A DNA stretch of 9,141 bases from an uncultured Bacteroidota bacterium. Lineage in GTDB: Bacteria; Bacteroidota; Bacteroidia; B-17B0; Aurantibacillaceae. The notes beneath the pieces were generated by a model. That model was given only the letters and a program-made list of their open reading frames with translations. It was not told the DNA's origin and ran no database searches. The translations under genes were made by a program, and so were the position numbers. Each line of letters starts with the position of its first letter. The stretch's first letter is position 1. Positions 1 to 5,951 of the stretch are shown in pieces. The stretch lies in NCBI GenBank assembly GCA_903923915.1, contig CAIXZI010000441.1, positions 1-9,141 on the forward strand. The letters are read 5' to 3'.

Positions 1-2
1 AG

Positions 3-155
3 GAAGACTATGAGTTAAGGCAGGTATTAAAACAAAGTGCTGCAGAAAGAATTAAGAACACAGTTGACTTAATTTTAAGAACCTACGGATATACCAGAGA
101 AAGTTTAAGAAAAAGAAAAACAGACCATACAATTTATATAGACCAAGTAGGGTGA
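3..155 (+). CDS. C-terminal fragment of an unidentified protein (5' end outside window)
   Basis: An open frame enters from the left edge and ends at TGA 153-155, giving 50 residues of a gene whose start lies outside the window. The visible part is charged and probably mostly helical (ELRQVLKQSAAERIKNTVDL), followed by a very basic stretch (ESLRKRKTDH) and a short IYIDQVG tail. The reason to believe it is real is its junction: its last four bases, GTGA, also hold the GTG start of the nucleotidyltransferase gene, a typical coupled two-gene arrangement. I do not recognise the family. The tail contains an R-x5-H spacing like that of HEPN RNases, but one such spacing in a basic stretch is weak evidence. 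Confidence 0.55.
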   Translation, partial: EDYELRQVLKQSAAERIKNTVDLILRTYGYTRESLRKRKTDHTIYIDQVG

Positions 156-634
156 ATATTTTTATTGACGAACATATTGAAATTATAAAATTAATGACTG
201 CGGCTAAAGTAGAGTTTCTTTTAATTGGCGGCTATGCCGTAATTAATTATGGCTATAAGCGCACTACGGGCGATATGGATGTTTGGTTAAAACCCGATAA
301 TGCAAACAAAGAAAAACTGATACCTGTTTTAAGAGAACTTGGGTTTAATGAAGAAGGGTTAAAAAGTATTAGTTCATTTAATTTTGAAAAGCCTATTGCT
401 TTTCATTTTTGGCAAGAGCCTGCAAGGGTAGATTGCCTTACACATATTTCGGGGGTTACTTTTGAAGAAGCATACAAACAAAAAGTAATTACCGATATAG
501 AAGGGCTTTTGGTGCCGTTTATTCATTACAACCACTTAATTTTATCAAAAATAACAACCAATAGGTTAAAAGATAAGGCGGATATTGAAGAGTTACAAAA
601 AATTCAACAACTTAAAAAAGGTAAAAAATTGTAA
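152..634 (+). CDS. MNT-type nucleotidyltransferase (DUF6036/AbiEii-like)
   Basis: A 160-residue protein with the signature of minimal nucleotidyltransferases of the polymerase-beta superfamily. G26-G27 lie in LIGGYAV, the paired metal-binding acidic residues D41 and D43 lie in TGDMDVW, and a likely third carboxylate, D94, lies in RVDCLT. The C-terminal RLKDKADIEEL (138-148) matches the K-D-x-x-D-I pattern of DUF6036/AbiEii-like proteins. Known members of this superfamily transfer nucleotides to RNA or protein, and many act in toxin-antitoxin or abortive-infection pairs; the substrate here is unknown. The GTG start overlaps the upstream stop by 4 nt (GTGA), so translation is probably coupled. 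The next gene starts 6 nt after the stop. All catalytic positions look intact. Family assignment is fairly sure; a role as toxin or antitoxin is inference. Confidence 0.8.
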   Translation: MNIFIDEHIEIIKLMTAAKVEFLLIGGYAVINYGYKRTTGDMDVWLKPDNANKEKLIPVLRELGFNEEGLKSISSFNFEKPIAFHFWQEPARVDCLTHISGVTFEEAYKQKVITDIEGLLVPFIHYNHLILSKITTNRLKDKADIEELQKIQQLKKGKKL

Positions 635-640
635 TGTGTT

Positions 641-1555
641 TTGGTACGTATTAAAAAACACATACTTCTTTATTTTGTTTGTATTGTTATTTCAACATCC
701 ACGGCACAAGTTTTTTGTGGTACAAACTGGGGCTTTAATATTGGTGCAGTATCTGCTATAGGCAATAAATTTCAGCGCATTGGTTTTACATTTCAAACGT
801 ACTATCACTACAACTTTGTGCAGGGTAATACAGAATTACGTATTTACCATAATTTTAAAAATTTAGGCCCGGTAAAACAATACGATGAGTTAGTTGCCTC
901 TGTCGGTTTGGTGTTTGGTTATGGCATTAAACAAAAAGAGCATAACCCGTTTTTAAGTATTATTTCTAACCAATCTAAATATACCAATAGTGTTGGCTAT
1001 TCATACAACTTATATTTCAATAAAATAAAGACTACACAACAAACCGGTATTATTGCTTTGCAGTTTAATAAAATCAGTATCATTTCTGAAAACGATATTT
1101 TTGCGCGTCCTACTTTAGATAGGTTTAGAACAGGTGCATTTTTGGTACAGTATCAATACAAAAATTTATATCAGTTTGCAGTTAATTGCACCATGTGGAC
1201 GGGGCAAATGGGCAATAAAACAACTAATGATAAAGGTTGTTATATGGATACTACAGCGGGCGTTTATACTAATTATTCGCATGGCTTACTAAGTGCACAA
1301 TTTAAAATGGCCTTAGATGGTGGGCAAAACCTGCAAGCTAACGTTGGTGTTGATGCCGAGCAGGTTAGAAATTTTGTTCAAAATTGTTTAATACATGATA
1401 TGATATTTATTCCTAAAAAATGGAATAAATCTAAAAATTGTCATATACCCATGTTGGATACAGAAAACAATCAATATTTATATAAATCCAGTCAAAAGGT
1501 AAAATCTCCTTTACCATATTGGAATATTTTTTCTTCTGCGGCTACTTTTTATTAA
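641..1555 (+). CDS. Exported protein resembling polymorphic toxin type 23
   Basis: A 304-residue protein with an N-terminal signal peptide: basic RIKKH, a hydrophobic core at residues 8-18, then a likely cut near STA|Q at 22-23. The rest is rich in aromatic and beta-forming residues, with GFNIGAVSAIG (31-41), YHYNF (55-59), YRIYHNFKNLG-like text (67-76), SENDIF and LDRFRTGAFLVQYQYKN (149-175), NCTMWTGQMG (182-191) and a terminal IHDMIFIPKKWNKS block (251-264). From memory these match the 'polymorphic toxin type 23' family of Bacteroidota, which often occurs as a stand-alone exported protein; I could not run a search. The start is TTG, 6 nt after the nucleotidyltransferase stop; no ATG or GTG in frame gives the signal peptide. 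No delivery domain is present, so toxin activity is not shown by the sequence. It could instead be an outer-membrane beta-rich protein. Confidence 0.6.
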   Translation: MVRIKKHILLYFVCIVISTSTAQVFCGTNWGFNIGAVSAIGNKFQRIGFTFQTYYHYNFVQGNTELRIYHNFKNLGPVKQYDELVASVGLVFGYGIKQKEHNPFLSIISNQSKYTNSVGYSYNLYFNKIKTTQQTGIIALQFNKISIISENDIFARPTLDRFRTGAFLVQYQYKNLYQFAVNCTMWTGQMGNKTTNDKGCYMDTTAGVYTNYSHGLLSAQFKMALDGGQNLQANVGVDAEQVRNFVQNCLIHDMIFIPKKWNKSKNCHIPMLDTENNQYLYKSSQKVKSPLPYWNIFSSAATFY

Positions 1556-1573
1556 AAATAAAGAAAATCAAAA

Positions 1574-1603
1574 GACCGTTTAATTGTTAAAACCGACCGT
1601 TTA
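1574..1603. promoter_or_regulatory. Two 9-bp direct repeats 21 bp apart (possible operator)
   Basis: GACCGTTTA occurs at 1574-1582 and again at 1595-1603, exactly 21 bp apart, or two helical turns, so both would lie on the same face of the DNA. The second copy sits in a near-palindrome, TTAAAACCGACCGTTTAA (1588-1605). This is in the 177-bp gap between the exported protein and the 96-residue gene. It looks like a repressor or activator site, but no regulator gene is nearby. The rest of the gap (1604-1732) is A+T-rich leader with no exact TAnnTTTG box; TTTTTG at 1651-1656 and a repeated AATCATT (1693-1699, 1712-1718) are the only other items I noted. Confidence 0.3.
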
Positions 1604-1732
1604 AAAACTTTTATCGCACAATTGCGCTTATTTACCTCTAATCATGCAACTTTTTGAATTTACTAACGTCTAAGTATATAGATGCAAGCTTGAATCATTT
1701 ATATAGAGATAAATCATTAAAAAATAGAAACC

Positions 1733-2023
1733 ATGAAAAACACAACAACCATCTCAAAAAAAACAATAAGTACAATACTTGTTGTAGCGTTATTTTCTTG
1801 TCAAAGTGCTTTTGCACAAAACCCAAACGCAATTGAAGAAAATGATAGCCTAATACATAACCTAACGTTTATGCTAAGTATCTTTTTGTTTATAGTTGGC
1901 TTTACAGCCTTAATTGTGCTTAAAATGCGCGACGATAGCAAGAAACAGCAAGGCAACCAACATCAGCAGTTGCATACTCGCCATCGTAACCATTATGGCC
2001 GTAAACATCAATACAATCATTAA
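1733..2023 (+). CDS. Small exported/membrane protein with His/Arg-rich tail
   Basis: A 96-residue protein I do not recognise. Residues 1-28 form a signal peptide: basic SKK, a hydrophobic core ISTILVVALF, then SAFA|Q, the usual Bacteroidota cut site. LFSC at 20-23 could alternatively act as a lipobox with Cys23 lipidated. A second hydrophobic segment (44-63, LTFMLSIFLFIVGFTALIVL) is a probable membrane helix. The remaining 33 residues are hydrophilic, with six histidines (77, 81, 84, 87, 92, 96) and many Arg, Lys and Gln. The protein is probably anchored by one helix with the basic tail on the cytoplasmic side, by the positive-inside rule. The ATG start has no Shine-Dalgarno, normal for the phylum. 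The tail could bind metal or nucleic acid; that is a guess. A frameshift altering the tail cannot be excluded. Confidence 0.65.
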   Translation: MKNTTTISKKTISTILVVALFSCQSAFAQNPNAIEENDSLIHNLTFMLSIFLFIVGFTALIVLKMRDDSKKQQGNQHQQLHTRHRNHYGRKHQYNH

Positions 2024-2027
2024 TTGT

Positions 2028-2094
2028 TGTCATGATAAGCTTGTTGAAACTTGTGCATTAGTAGTCCAAGTCTTCAGCAAGCTCAAATTGATTA
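2028..2094. repeat. REP-like imperfect inverted repeat, copy 1 (degenerate)
   Basis: The left arm at 2028-2048 (TGTCATGATAAGCTTGTTGAA) pairs imperfectly with the right arm at 2073-2093. The inner 11 positions, AGCTTGTTGAA with TTCAGCAAGCT, pair continuously with one G-U, and the loop is about 24 nt. The arms match the copy at 8848-8914: 17 of 21 left-arm bases are identical, and the right-arm cores CAAGCTCAAATTGA and CAAGCTCAATATGA agree at 12 of 14. It begins 5 nt after the stop of the 96-residue gene. The remaining sequence up to 2155 shows nothing else. It may act as an mRNA 3' structure. Confidence 0.6.
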
Positions 2095-2155
2095 TTAAAA
2101 ATGGTACTGCGTGGCAAAAAAAAACTATGGTAAGGCTTCTAAACTTAAATGCTAT

Positions 2156-2617
2156 TTAATTCAAATTCAGTTTATTTATGTCGCCCAAATAATCAGGGGT
2201 ACAAAAATTAATAGAAATTAGTTTTCCTTTTTCAAAATATAAATCGGCAAAGGCTTCATCAAAACTTAAACGTTTTTCGCCCCAGGCATGCTGCTCGGTT
2301 TCGCTAAGCGGAAAAGCATTTTTCTTAAATAAAACCTTAATTTCTTCTTCTTTTAATTCAAAAATTTTCTCGCCCAATAAAATAGTTTCTTTGTTATCAA
2401 CCTCTACACAGTGTAGCCCCTTGTTTTCATCATCCTTAAAAAACAACGAAAATCCATGATCCCAATAATGATAAACGGTACTTTTTTCATTAAAAATTTC
2501 ATCCATTATTTCTTCTTTCTCATCGGGCTCACCAAAAAGAGCTATTGCCCTTTGGGGATTATCGCCAAAAAATAAGCCACAAAAGCCTTTTAACAGATGT
2601 ATAATTATATCCTTCAT
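2156..2617 (-). CDS. Unrecognised cytoplasmic protein with two internal repeats
   Basis: A 153-residue acidic protein without a signal peptide. It appears to hold two related units. Unit 1 (about 16-75) has FG at 17-18, a helix, GEPDE (29-33), W52, SLFFKDDE (57-64) and CVEV. Unit 2 (about 80-140) has LG at 81-82, a helix, W112, LSFDEA (117-122), LYFEKGKL (126-133) and ISINF. The pattern 'G, helix, G-x-P, beta strands' recalls the small alpha/beta units of SmpA/BLIP-type domains, and similar acidic small proteins occur as immunity proteins beside toxins. I cannot name the family. The ATG at 2617 is taken as start because a -7 box (2638-2631 on this strand) lies just upstream. It converges on the 96-residue gene and diverges from bamD with only 24 bp between starts. 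An immunity role for the type-23-like gene is a guess. Confidence 0.7.
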   Translation of the reverse strand: MKDIIIHLLKGFCGLFFGDNPQRAIALFGEPDEKEEIMDEIFNEKSTVYHYWDHGFSLFFKDDENKGLHCVEVDNKETILLGEKIFELKEEEIKVLFKKNAFPLSETEQHAWGEKRLSFDEAFADLYFEKGKLISINFCTPDYLGDINKLNLN

Positions 2618-2622
2618 TTTAG

Positions 2623-2630
2623 TACCTTTG
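2623..2630 (+). promoter_or_regulatory. bamD promoter -7 box
   Basis: TACCTTTG is an exact match to the Bacteroidota -7 consensus TAnnTTTG. It ends 11 nt before the bamD ATG at 2642, so by the usual spacing transcription would start about 6 nt before the ATG, giving a nearly leaderless mRNA. I see no clear TTTG -33 box at the expected distance. It abuts the opposite-strand box at 2631-2638. Confidence 0.55.
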
Positions 2631-2638
2631 CAAACTTA
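2631..2638 (-). promoter_or_regulatory. -7 box for the minus-strand 153-residue gene
   Basis: Read on the minus strand this is TAAGTTTG, also an exact TAnnTTTG match. It ends 13 nt before the ATG at 2617. With the bamD box it makes the 16-bp block TACCTTTGCAAACTTA, in which the two boxes touch tail to tail. No convincing -33 box is visible on this strand either. Confidence 0.45.
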
Positions 2639-2641
2639 TAC

Positions 2642-3466
2642 ATGAAAAGCCATTTTTTAAAATACTTTTTTGCCACTTTATTATCACTTACTTTTTTTGC
2701 TTGCGGCAATTTTAATAAGATTTTAAAAAGCTCTGATTACGAGCTTAAATATACAAAAGCCATCGAATATTACAACAAAACAAACTATACTTCTGCCCAA
2801 ACTTTGTTCGAAGAACTTATTCCTGTTTTTAAGGGTACTGACCGTGCCGAGCAGGTTTATTATTACTATACCTATTGCCATTATTATTTAACCGATTATG
2901 CCCTGGCTGGCTTCCATTTCCGTACCTTTTCACGTACTTTTCATAACAGTGTACATGCCGAAGAATGTGCTTTTATGAATGCTTATTGCTACTATTTAAG
3001 CTCGCCCAGATATACCTTAGACCAAAGTGATACCAAAAACGCCATACAAGAAATTCAGAGTTTTTTAAATGAATACCCGCTAAGTAACCGTGTTGATACT
3101 TGCAACATATTGATGGATAAGCTGCGTGGCAAATTAGAGAAGAAATCATACGAAATTACAAAAGGTTATTTTTTTAGAGATGATTGGAAGGCCTCTGCCC
3201 CAGCCTGCGAGAATTTTATTAAAGATTTTCCCGAATCGCCGCATAATGACGAAATGCGACTAATGATTATAAAATCATACTATTCATTGGCAAAAAACAG
3301 CATAGAAGCTAAAAAACCAGAACGTTTAGAAAAAGCTATGGAAAATTATTTAAAATTCGTAGATTTGCACCCCAATAGTCAATATTTAGCCGAAGCTGAG
3401 ATTATCTATAAGGATTGTGAACGATTAAAAACTGAACATCAAAAACTAAAACAACATGGATTTTAA
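2642..3466 (+). CDS. bamD: Outer membrane assembly lipoprotein BamD
   Basis: A 274-residue lipoprotein. Lys2 and Lys7, then a hydrophobic core, end in LTFFAC with Cys21 as the lipidated residue. TPR-like helical pairs follow, for example KYTKAIEYYNKTNYTSAQTLFEELIP, AEQVYYYYTYCHYY and AIQEIQSFLNEYPLSN, with later repeats at FIKDFPESPHNDEM and YLKFVDLHPNSQYLAEAE, typical of BamD (YfiO/ComL). BamD sits on the inner face of the outer membrane and works with BamA to insert beta-barrel proteins. An upstream in-frame ATG at 2597 would add 15 residues before the signal peptide and would place the promoter inside the gene, so 2642 is chosen. The end overlaps the omega subunit gene by 11 nt, and both are probably translated from one message. 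Length and order fit Bacteroidota BamD. Confidence 0.92.
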   Translation: MKSHFLKYFFATLLSLTFFACGNFNKILKSSDYELKYTKAIEYYNKTNYTSAQTLFEELIPVFKGTDRAEQVYYYYTYCHYYLTDYALAGFHFRTFSRTFHNSVHAEECAFMNAYCYYLSSPRYTLDQSDTKNAIQEIQSFLNEYPLSNRVDTCNILMDKLRGKLEKKSYEITKGYFFRDDWKASAPACENFIKDFPESPHNDEMRLMIIKSYYSLAKNSIEAKKPERLEKAMENYLKFVDLHPNSQYLAEAEIIYKDCERLKTEHQKLKQHGF

Positions 3467-3785
3467 AAACGTAAAAGCAGACCCAACTACCGTTACCCGC
3501 GATATTCGTCAGTTTGATGAAAAAACCGGTAACATCTACGAAGCCGTTACTATCATTAGCCGTCGTGCCAACCAAATAGCTTTACAAATGCGCGAAGAGT
3601 TGCACGAAAAATTAGATGATTTTAGTTCTCATTCAGATAATTTGGAAGAAATTTTTGAAAACCGCGAGCAAATTGAGGTATCTAAATTCTACGAAAAATT
3701 GCCTAAACCAACCCTAATTGCAATTCAGGAATTTTTGGACGAAAAAATTCATTATCGTAAACCAACCGACGAAAAAGCACAATAA
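3456..3785 (+). CDS. rpoZ: DNA-directed RNA polymerase omega subunit (Rpb6-like)
   Basis: A 109-residue protein matching the Bacteroidota form of omega. TTVTRDIRQFDEKTGNIYEAV (residues 11-31) and ISRRANQIALQM (34-45) carry the Rpb6-like helix that embraces the C-terminal part of beta prime. ENREQIEVSKFYEKLPKPT (68-86) is a segment I recall as strongly conserved in this phylum. Omega helps assemble and stabilise RNA polymerase. The ATG lies inside the last codons of bamD (11-nt overlap in another frame), so its translation is probably coupled to bamD. No independent promoter is visible. The gene is followed by a terminator-like hairpin, which suggests bamD and the omega gene form a two-gene unit. 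The gene is sometimes annotated only as 'RNA polymerase Rpb6'. Confidence 0.9.
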   Translation: MDFKNVKADPTTVTRDIRQFDEKTGNIYEAVTIISRRANQIALQMREELHEKLDDFSSHSDNLEEIFENREQIEVSKFYEKLPKPTLIAIQEFLDEKIHYRKPTDEKAQ

Positions 3786-3787
3786 AA

Positions 3788-3796
3788 TATAATTTG
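3788..3796 (+). promoter_or_regulatory. Candidate -7 box for coaBC
   Basis: TATAATTTG resembles TAnnTTTG with one extra or one missing spacer base. If used, transcription would begin around 3802, just before the hairpin at 3806-3836, so that hairpin would be the 5' leader of the coaBC message. The match is imperfect, so this is tentative. Confidence 0.25.
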
Positions 3797-3805
3797 TACG
3801 TTATT

Positions 3806-3843
3806 AAAGGCAGTTGGCACATAGCACGCTGCCTTTTCTTTTT
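3806..3843 (+). terminator. Intrinsic terminator-like hairpin abutting the coaBC start
   Basis: AAAGGCAG (3806-3813) pairs perfectly over 8 bp with CTGCCTTT (3829-3836) around a 15-nt loop, and is followed by a T-rich run, TTTTCTTTTT, to 3843. This is the classic form of a rho-independent terminator for the bamD-omega transcript. The T-run ends exactly where the coaBC ATG begins (3844), so the same structure also occupies the ribosome entry region of coaBC. Confidence 0.7.
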
Positions 3844-5037
3844 ATGCTAAACGGAAAAAAAATACTTTTAGGCGTTACTGCCGGTATAGCAGCCTACAAA
3901 GCCGCTACCCTGGTACGTTTATTGGTTAAAAAAGGCGCAGAAATTAAAGTAATTATGACGCCCGATGCGCAAACCTTTGTTAGCCCGCAAACCCTATCTG
4001 TACTATCAAAAAACAAAGTTGAAGTAGATTTTTTTACTCCCGATAAGGTTTGGAATAACCACGTGCATTTAGCCCTTTGGGCAGATGCCTTTGTAATTGC
4101 GCCTTGTACGGCAAATACCTTAGCCAAAATGGCTACGGGCTTGTGTGATAATTTATTAATGTCGGTTTACCTATCAGCCAGATGTAAAGTATATGTAGCA
4201 CCTGCCATGGATGTGGATATGTATCAGCATCCAACGGCAAAAAACAATATTCAAAAAATTATTTCTTACGGAAATATTGTTATTCCGCCCGAAAATGGAG
4301 AGTTAGCCAGCGGTTTACATGGCGAAGGCCGAATGGCGGAACCTGAAAACATTGTTTCTTTTTTAGAAAAAGAGTTTGAAAATCACGGTTCTTTTAAAGG
4401 AAAAAAAGTTTTAATTAGTGCCGGACCAACCTACGAAGAGATAGACCCTGTACGCTTTATAGGCAACCGATCAAGCGGAAAAATGGGTATTGCCATTGCA
4501 AATGCTTTTGCACACGAAGGTGCTGATGTTACTTTGGTTTTAGGCCCAACGCATTTAGCGCCAAATAGTGCTGTAAAATGCATTCGTGTAGAATCTTCTA
4601 ATGAAATGTACGCAAATTGTACAGAGGCATTTAAAACTTCGGATATTGCCATAATGTCAGCGGCGGTAGCCGATTATAAAGCAGCAGACTATAGCTCTCA
4701 AAAAATAAAAAAGAAAGAAGATACCTTTCAAATAAATCTTACCAAAACCACAGATATTTTAGCTGAATTAGGGAAACAAAAAAAGCAACAATGTTTAGTT
4801 GGTTTTGCTTTAGAAACAGAAAATGTAATTGAGTACGCAACCAAAAAAATAAAAGCCAAAAATTTGGATTTTATTATAGCTAATTCTTTACAGGATAAAG
4901 GCGCCGGTTTTGCCACAGATACTAACAAAATAAGCATTATTGATAAAGGTGACAAAGTGTTTGATTATGATTTAAAAAGCAAAGAAGAAGTTGCAAAAGA
5001 TATTCTTAATTTTACATTGAATTATTTAAAGAAATAA
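3844..5037 (+). CDS. coaBC: Bifunctional phosphopantothenoylcysteine decarboxylase/synthetase CoaBC
   Basis: A 397-residue cytoplasmic enzyme for two steps of coenzyme A synthesis. CoaB joins cysteine to 4'-phosphopantothenate using CTP, and CoaC decarboxylates the product with FMN. The CoaC half (about 1-175) shows GVTAGIAAYKAA (10-21), catalytic-type His73 in NHVHL, APCTANTLAKMA (87-98) in place of the common PASANT, and PAMDVDM (120-126). The CoaB half (about 186-397) shows ISAGPTYEEIDPVRFIGNRS (191-210), SAAVADY (272-278), KIKKK, VGFALETE (319-326), and NSLQDKGAGFATDTNKI (347-363). In the CoaC ACG-type loop the usual Cys is Ser156 (ELASG), which I recall as common in this phylum. The ATG at 3844 is preferred over an upstream TTG at 3814, because GKKILLG begins the fold and the TTG lies within the terminator hairpin. 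The DUF4835/PorD gene follows after 2 nt. Confidence 0.93.
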   Translation: MLNGKKILLGVTAGIAAYKAATLVRLLVKKGAEIKVIMTPDAQTFVSPQTLSVLSKNKVEVDFFTPDKVWNNHVHLALWADAFVIAPCTANTLAKMATGLCDNLLMSVYLSARCKVYVAPAMDVDMYQHPTAKNNIQKIISYGNIVIPPENGELASGLHGEGRMAEPENIVSFLEKEFENHGSFKGKKVLISAGPTYEEIDPVRFIGNRSSGKMGIAIANAFAHEGADVTLVLGPTHLAPNSAVKCIRVESSNEMYANCTEAFKTSDIAIMSAAVADYKAADYSSQKIKKKEDTFQINLTKTTDILAELGKQKKQQCLVGFALETENVIEYATKKIKAKNLDFIIANSLQDKGAGFATDTNKISIIDKGDKVFDYDLKSKEEVAKDILNFTLNYLKK

Positions 5038-5039
5038 TT

Positions 5040-5951
5040 GTGAAAAGAATTTATACATACCTATTAATTTTTAGCCTGATAGTTTCTATCAATAAATTAC
5101 ATGCGCAAGAATTAAATTGCCAGGTAGATGTTACTACACAGCTGCAAGGGGCTGATGCTGTTAGGATTTTTACCACAACCATGAAAAGGCAGGTGTACGA
5201 TTTTATGAATAACTACCGTTTTACTACCGATAAATTTGAACAAAATGAGCGTATAGATTGTCAGATTATAATAAATGTAACTACCGATTTAGGCGGAGGT
5301 TCTTACCAAGGCACTATATCCATATCCTCTCGTAGGCCTGTGTTTAAAGCCGGTTACAACAGTACGGTGTTTGATTATATTGATAAGTCATTTACATTTA
5401 GTTATACCGAGGGGCAACCTATGGATTTTAATTTACAAGGATTTAGTACAAATCTAACATCTGTATTAGGCTATTATGCTTATGTAATTTTAGCCTTAGA
5501 TTATGATAGTTTTTCATTGCTGGGAGGAACTGATATGTGGAAAAAAGCACAAATTATTGTAAATAATGCCCAAAGTGCTACCGAACCGGGCTGGCAATCT
5601 TCAGATAACCAGTTTAAAAACAGGTATTCTTACATAGATAACATTTTAAATAACATGTTTCAGCCATTGCGCGAAACCATGTATAACTATCACCGCAAAG
5701 GTTTGGATGTTATGTATGATAATATGGAAACCGGTCGTGCTGCGGTTTTACAGGCCATTAATAACATAAACGAAGTACATAAAAACCGCCCGGCATCTTT
5801 TAATACGCAGGTATTTTTTGAAGCAAAAAACCAGGAAATAGTAAATATATTTCAGGCAGCACCAAACGAAGAAAAAAATCAGGTTATACAAATACTTGGC
5901 ACGGTTGACCCCGCAAATACCACTATTTACTCTAAAATAACGGCACAATAA
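5040..5951 (+). CDS. porD: DUF4835 family exported protein (type IX secretion PorD-like)
   Basis: A 303-residue exported protein. Residues 1-22 form a signal peptide (KRIYTYLLIFSLIVSI core) with a likely cut at LHA|Q, leaving QELNCQVDVTTQLQGAD. The mature part has the DUF4835 features IFTTTMKRQVYDFMNNYRFT, a C-x-I-I-I-N-V-T strand, QGTISISSRRPVF, FSYTEGQPMDFN and LTSVLGYYAYVILALDYDSFSLLGG. As I recall, public annotation pipelines name this family type IX secretion system protein PorD; its mechanism is poorly known and no other T9SS gene lies in this window. The GTG start is 2 nt after the coaBC stop, with no closer alternative, so the two are almost certainly co-transcribed. In other Bacteroidota this gene often sits next to coaBC. 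Family call is firm; the PorD role rests on annotation custom. Confidence 0.85.
   Translation: MKRIYTYLLIFSLIVSINKLHAQELNCQVDVTTQLQGADAVRIFTTTMKRQVYDFMNNYRFTTDKFEQNERIDCQIIINVTTDLGGGSYQGTISISSRRPVFKAGYNSTVFDYIDKSFTFSYTEGQPMDFNLQGFSTNLTSVLGYYAYVILALDYDSFSLLGGTDMWKKAQIIVNNAQSATEPGWQSSDNQFKNRYSYIDNILNNMFQPLRETMYNYHRKGLDVMYDNMETGRAAVLQAINNINEVHKNRPASFNTQVFFEAKNQEIVNIFQAAPNEEKNQVIQILGTVDPANTTIYSKITAQ

Noticed and set aside
1615..1626. CGCA-CAAT-TGCG palindrome-like site
   Set aside because: A 4-bp stem in A+T-rich DNA is likely chance, and it is not linked to a promoter box.
1654..1836. 60-codon frame upstream of and overlapping the 96-residue gene
   Set aside because: Low-complexity Lys/Asn-rich text in another frame; the overlapping gene has a clear signal peptide.
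1914..2159. 81-codon plus-strand frame with a hydrophobic stretch
   Set aside because: It overlaps the end of the 96-residue gene and runs through the inverted repeat; the protein has no domain-like pattern. I also considered it as a frameshifted tail of that gene, but the His/Arg-rich tail in the original frame looks natural.
2597..2641. Upstream ATG extending BamD by 15 residues
   Set aside because: It would precede a complete lipoprotein signal, overlap the divergent gene start and cover the -7 box; 2642 fits far better.
3814..3843. TTG start giving CoaBC ten extra residues
   Set aside because: It lies in the loop of the terminator hairpin, and the family starts with the GKKILLG strand just after the ATG at 3844.
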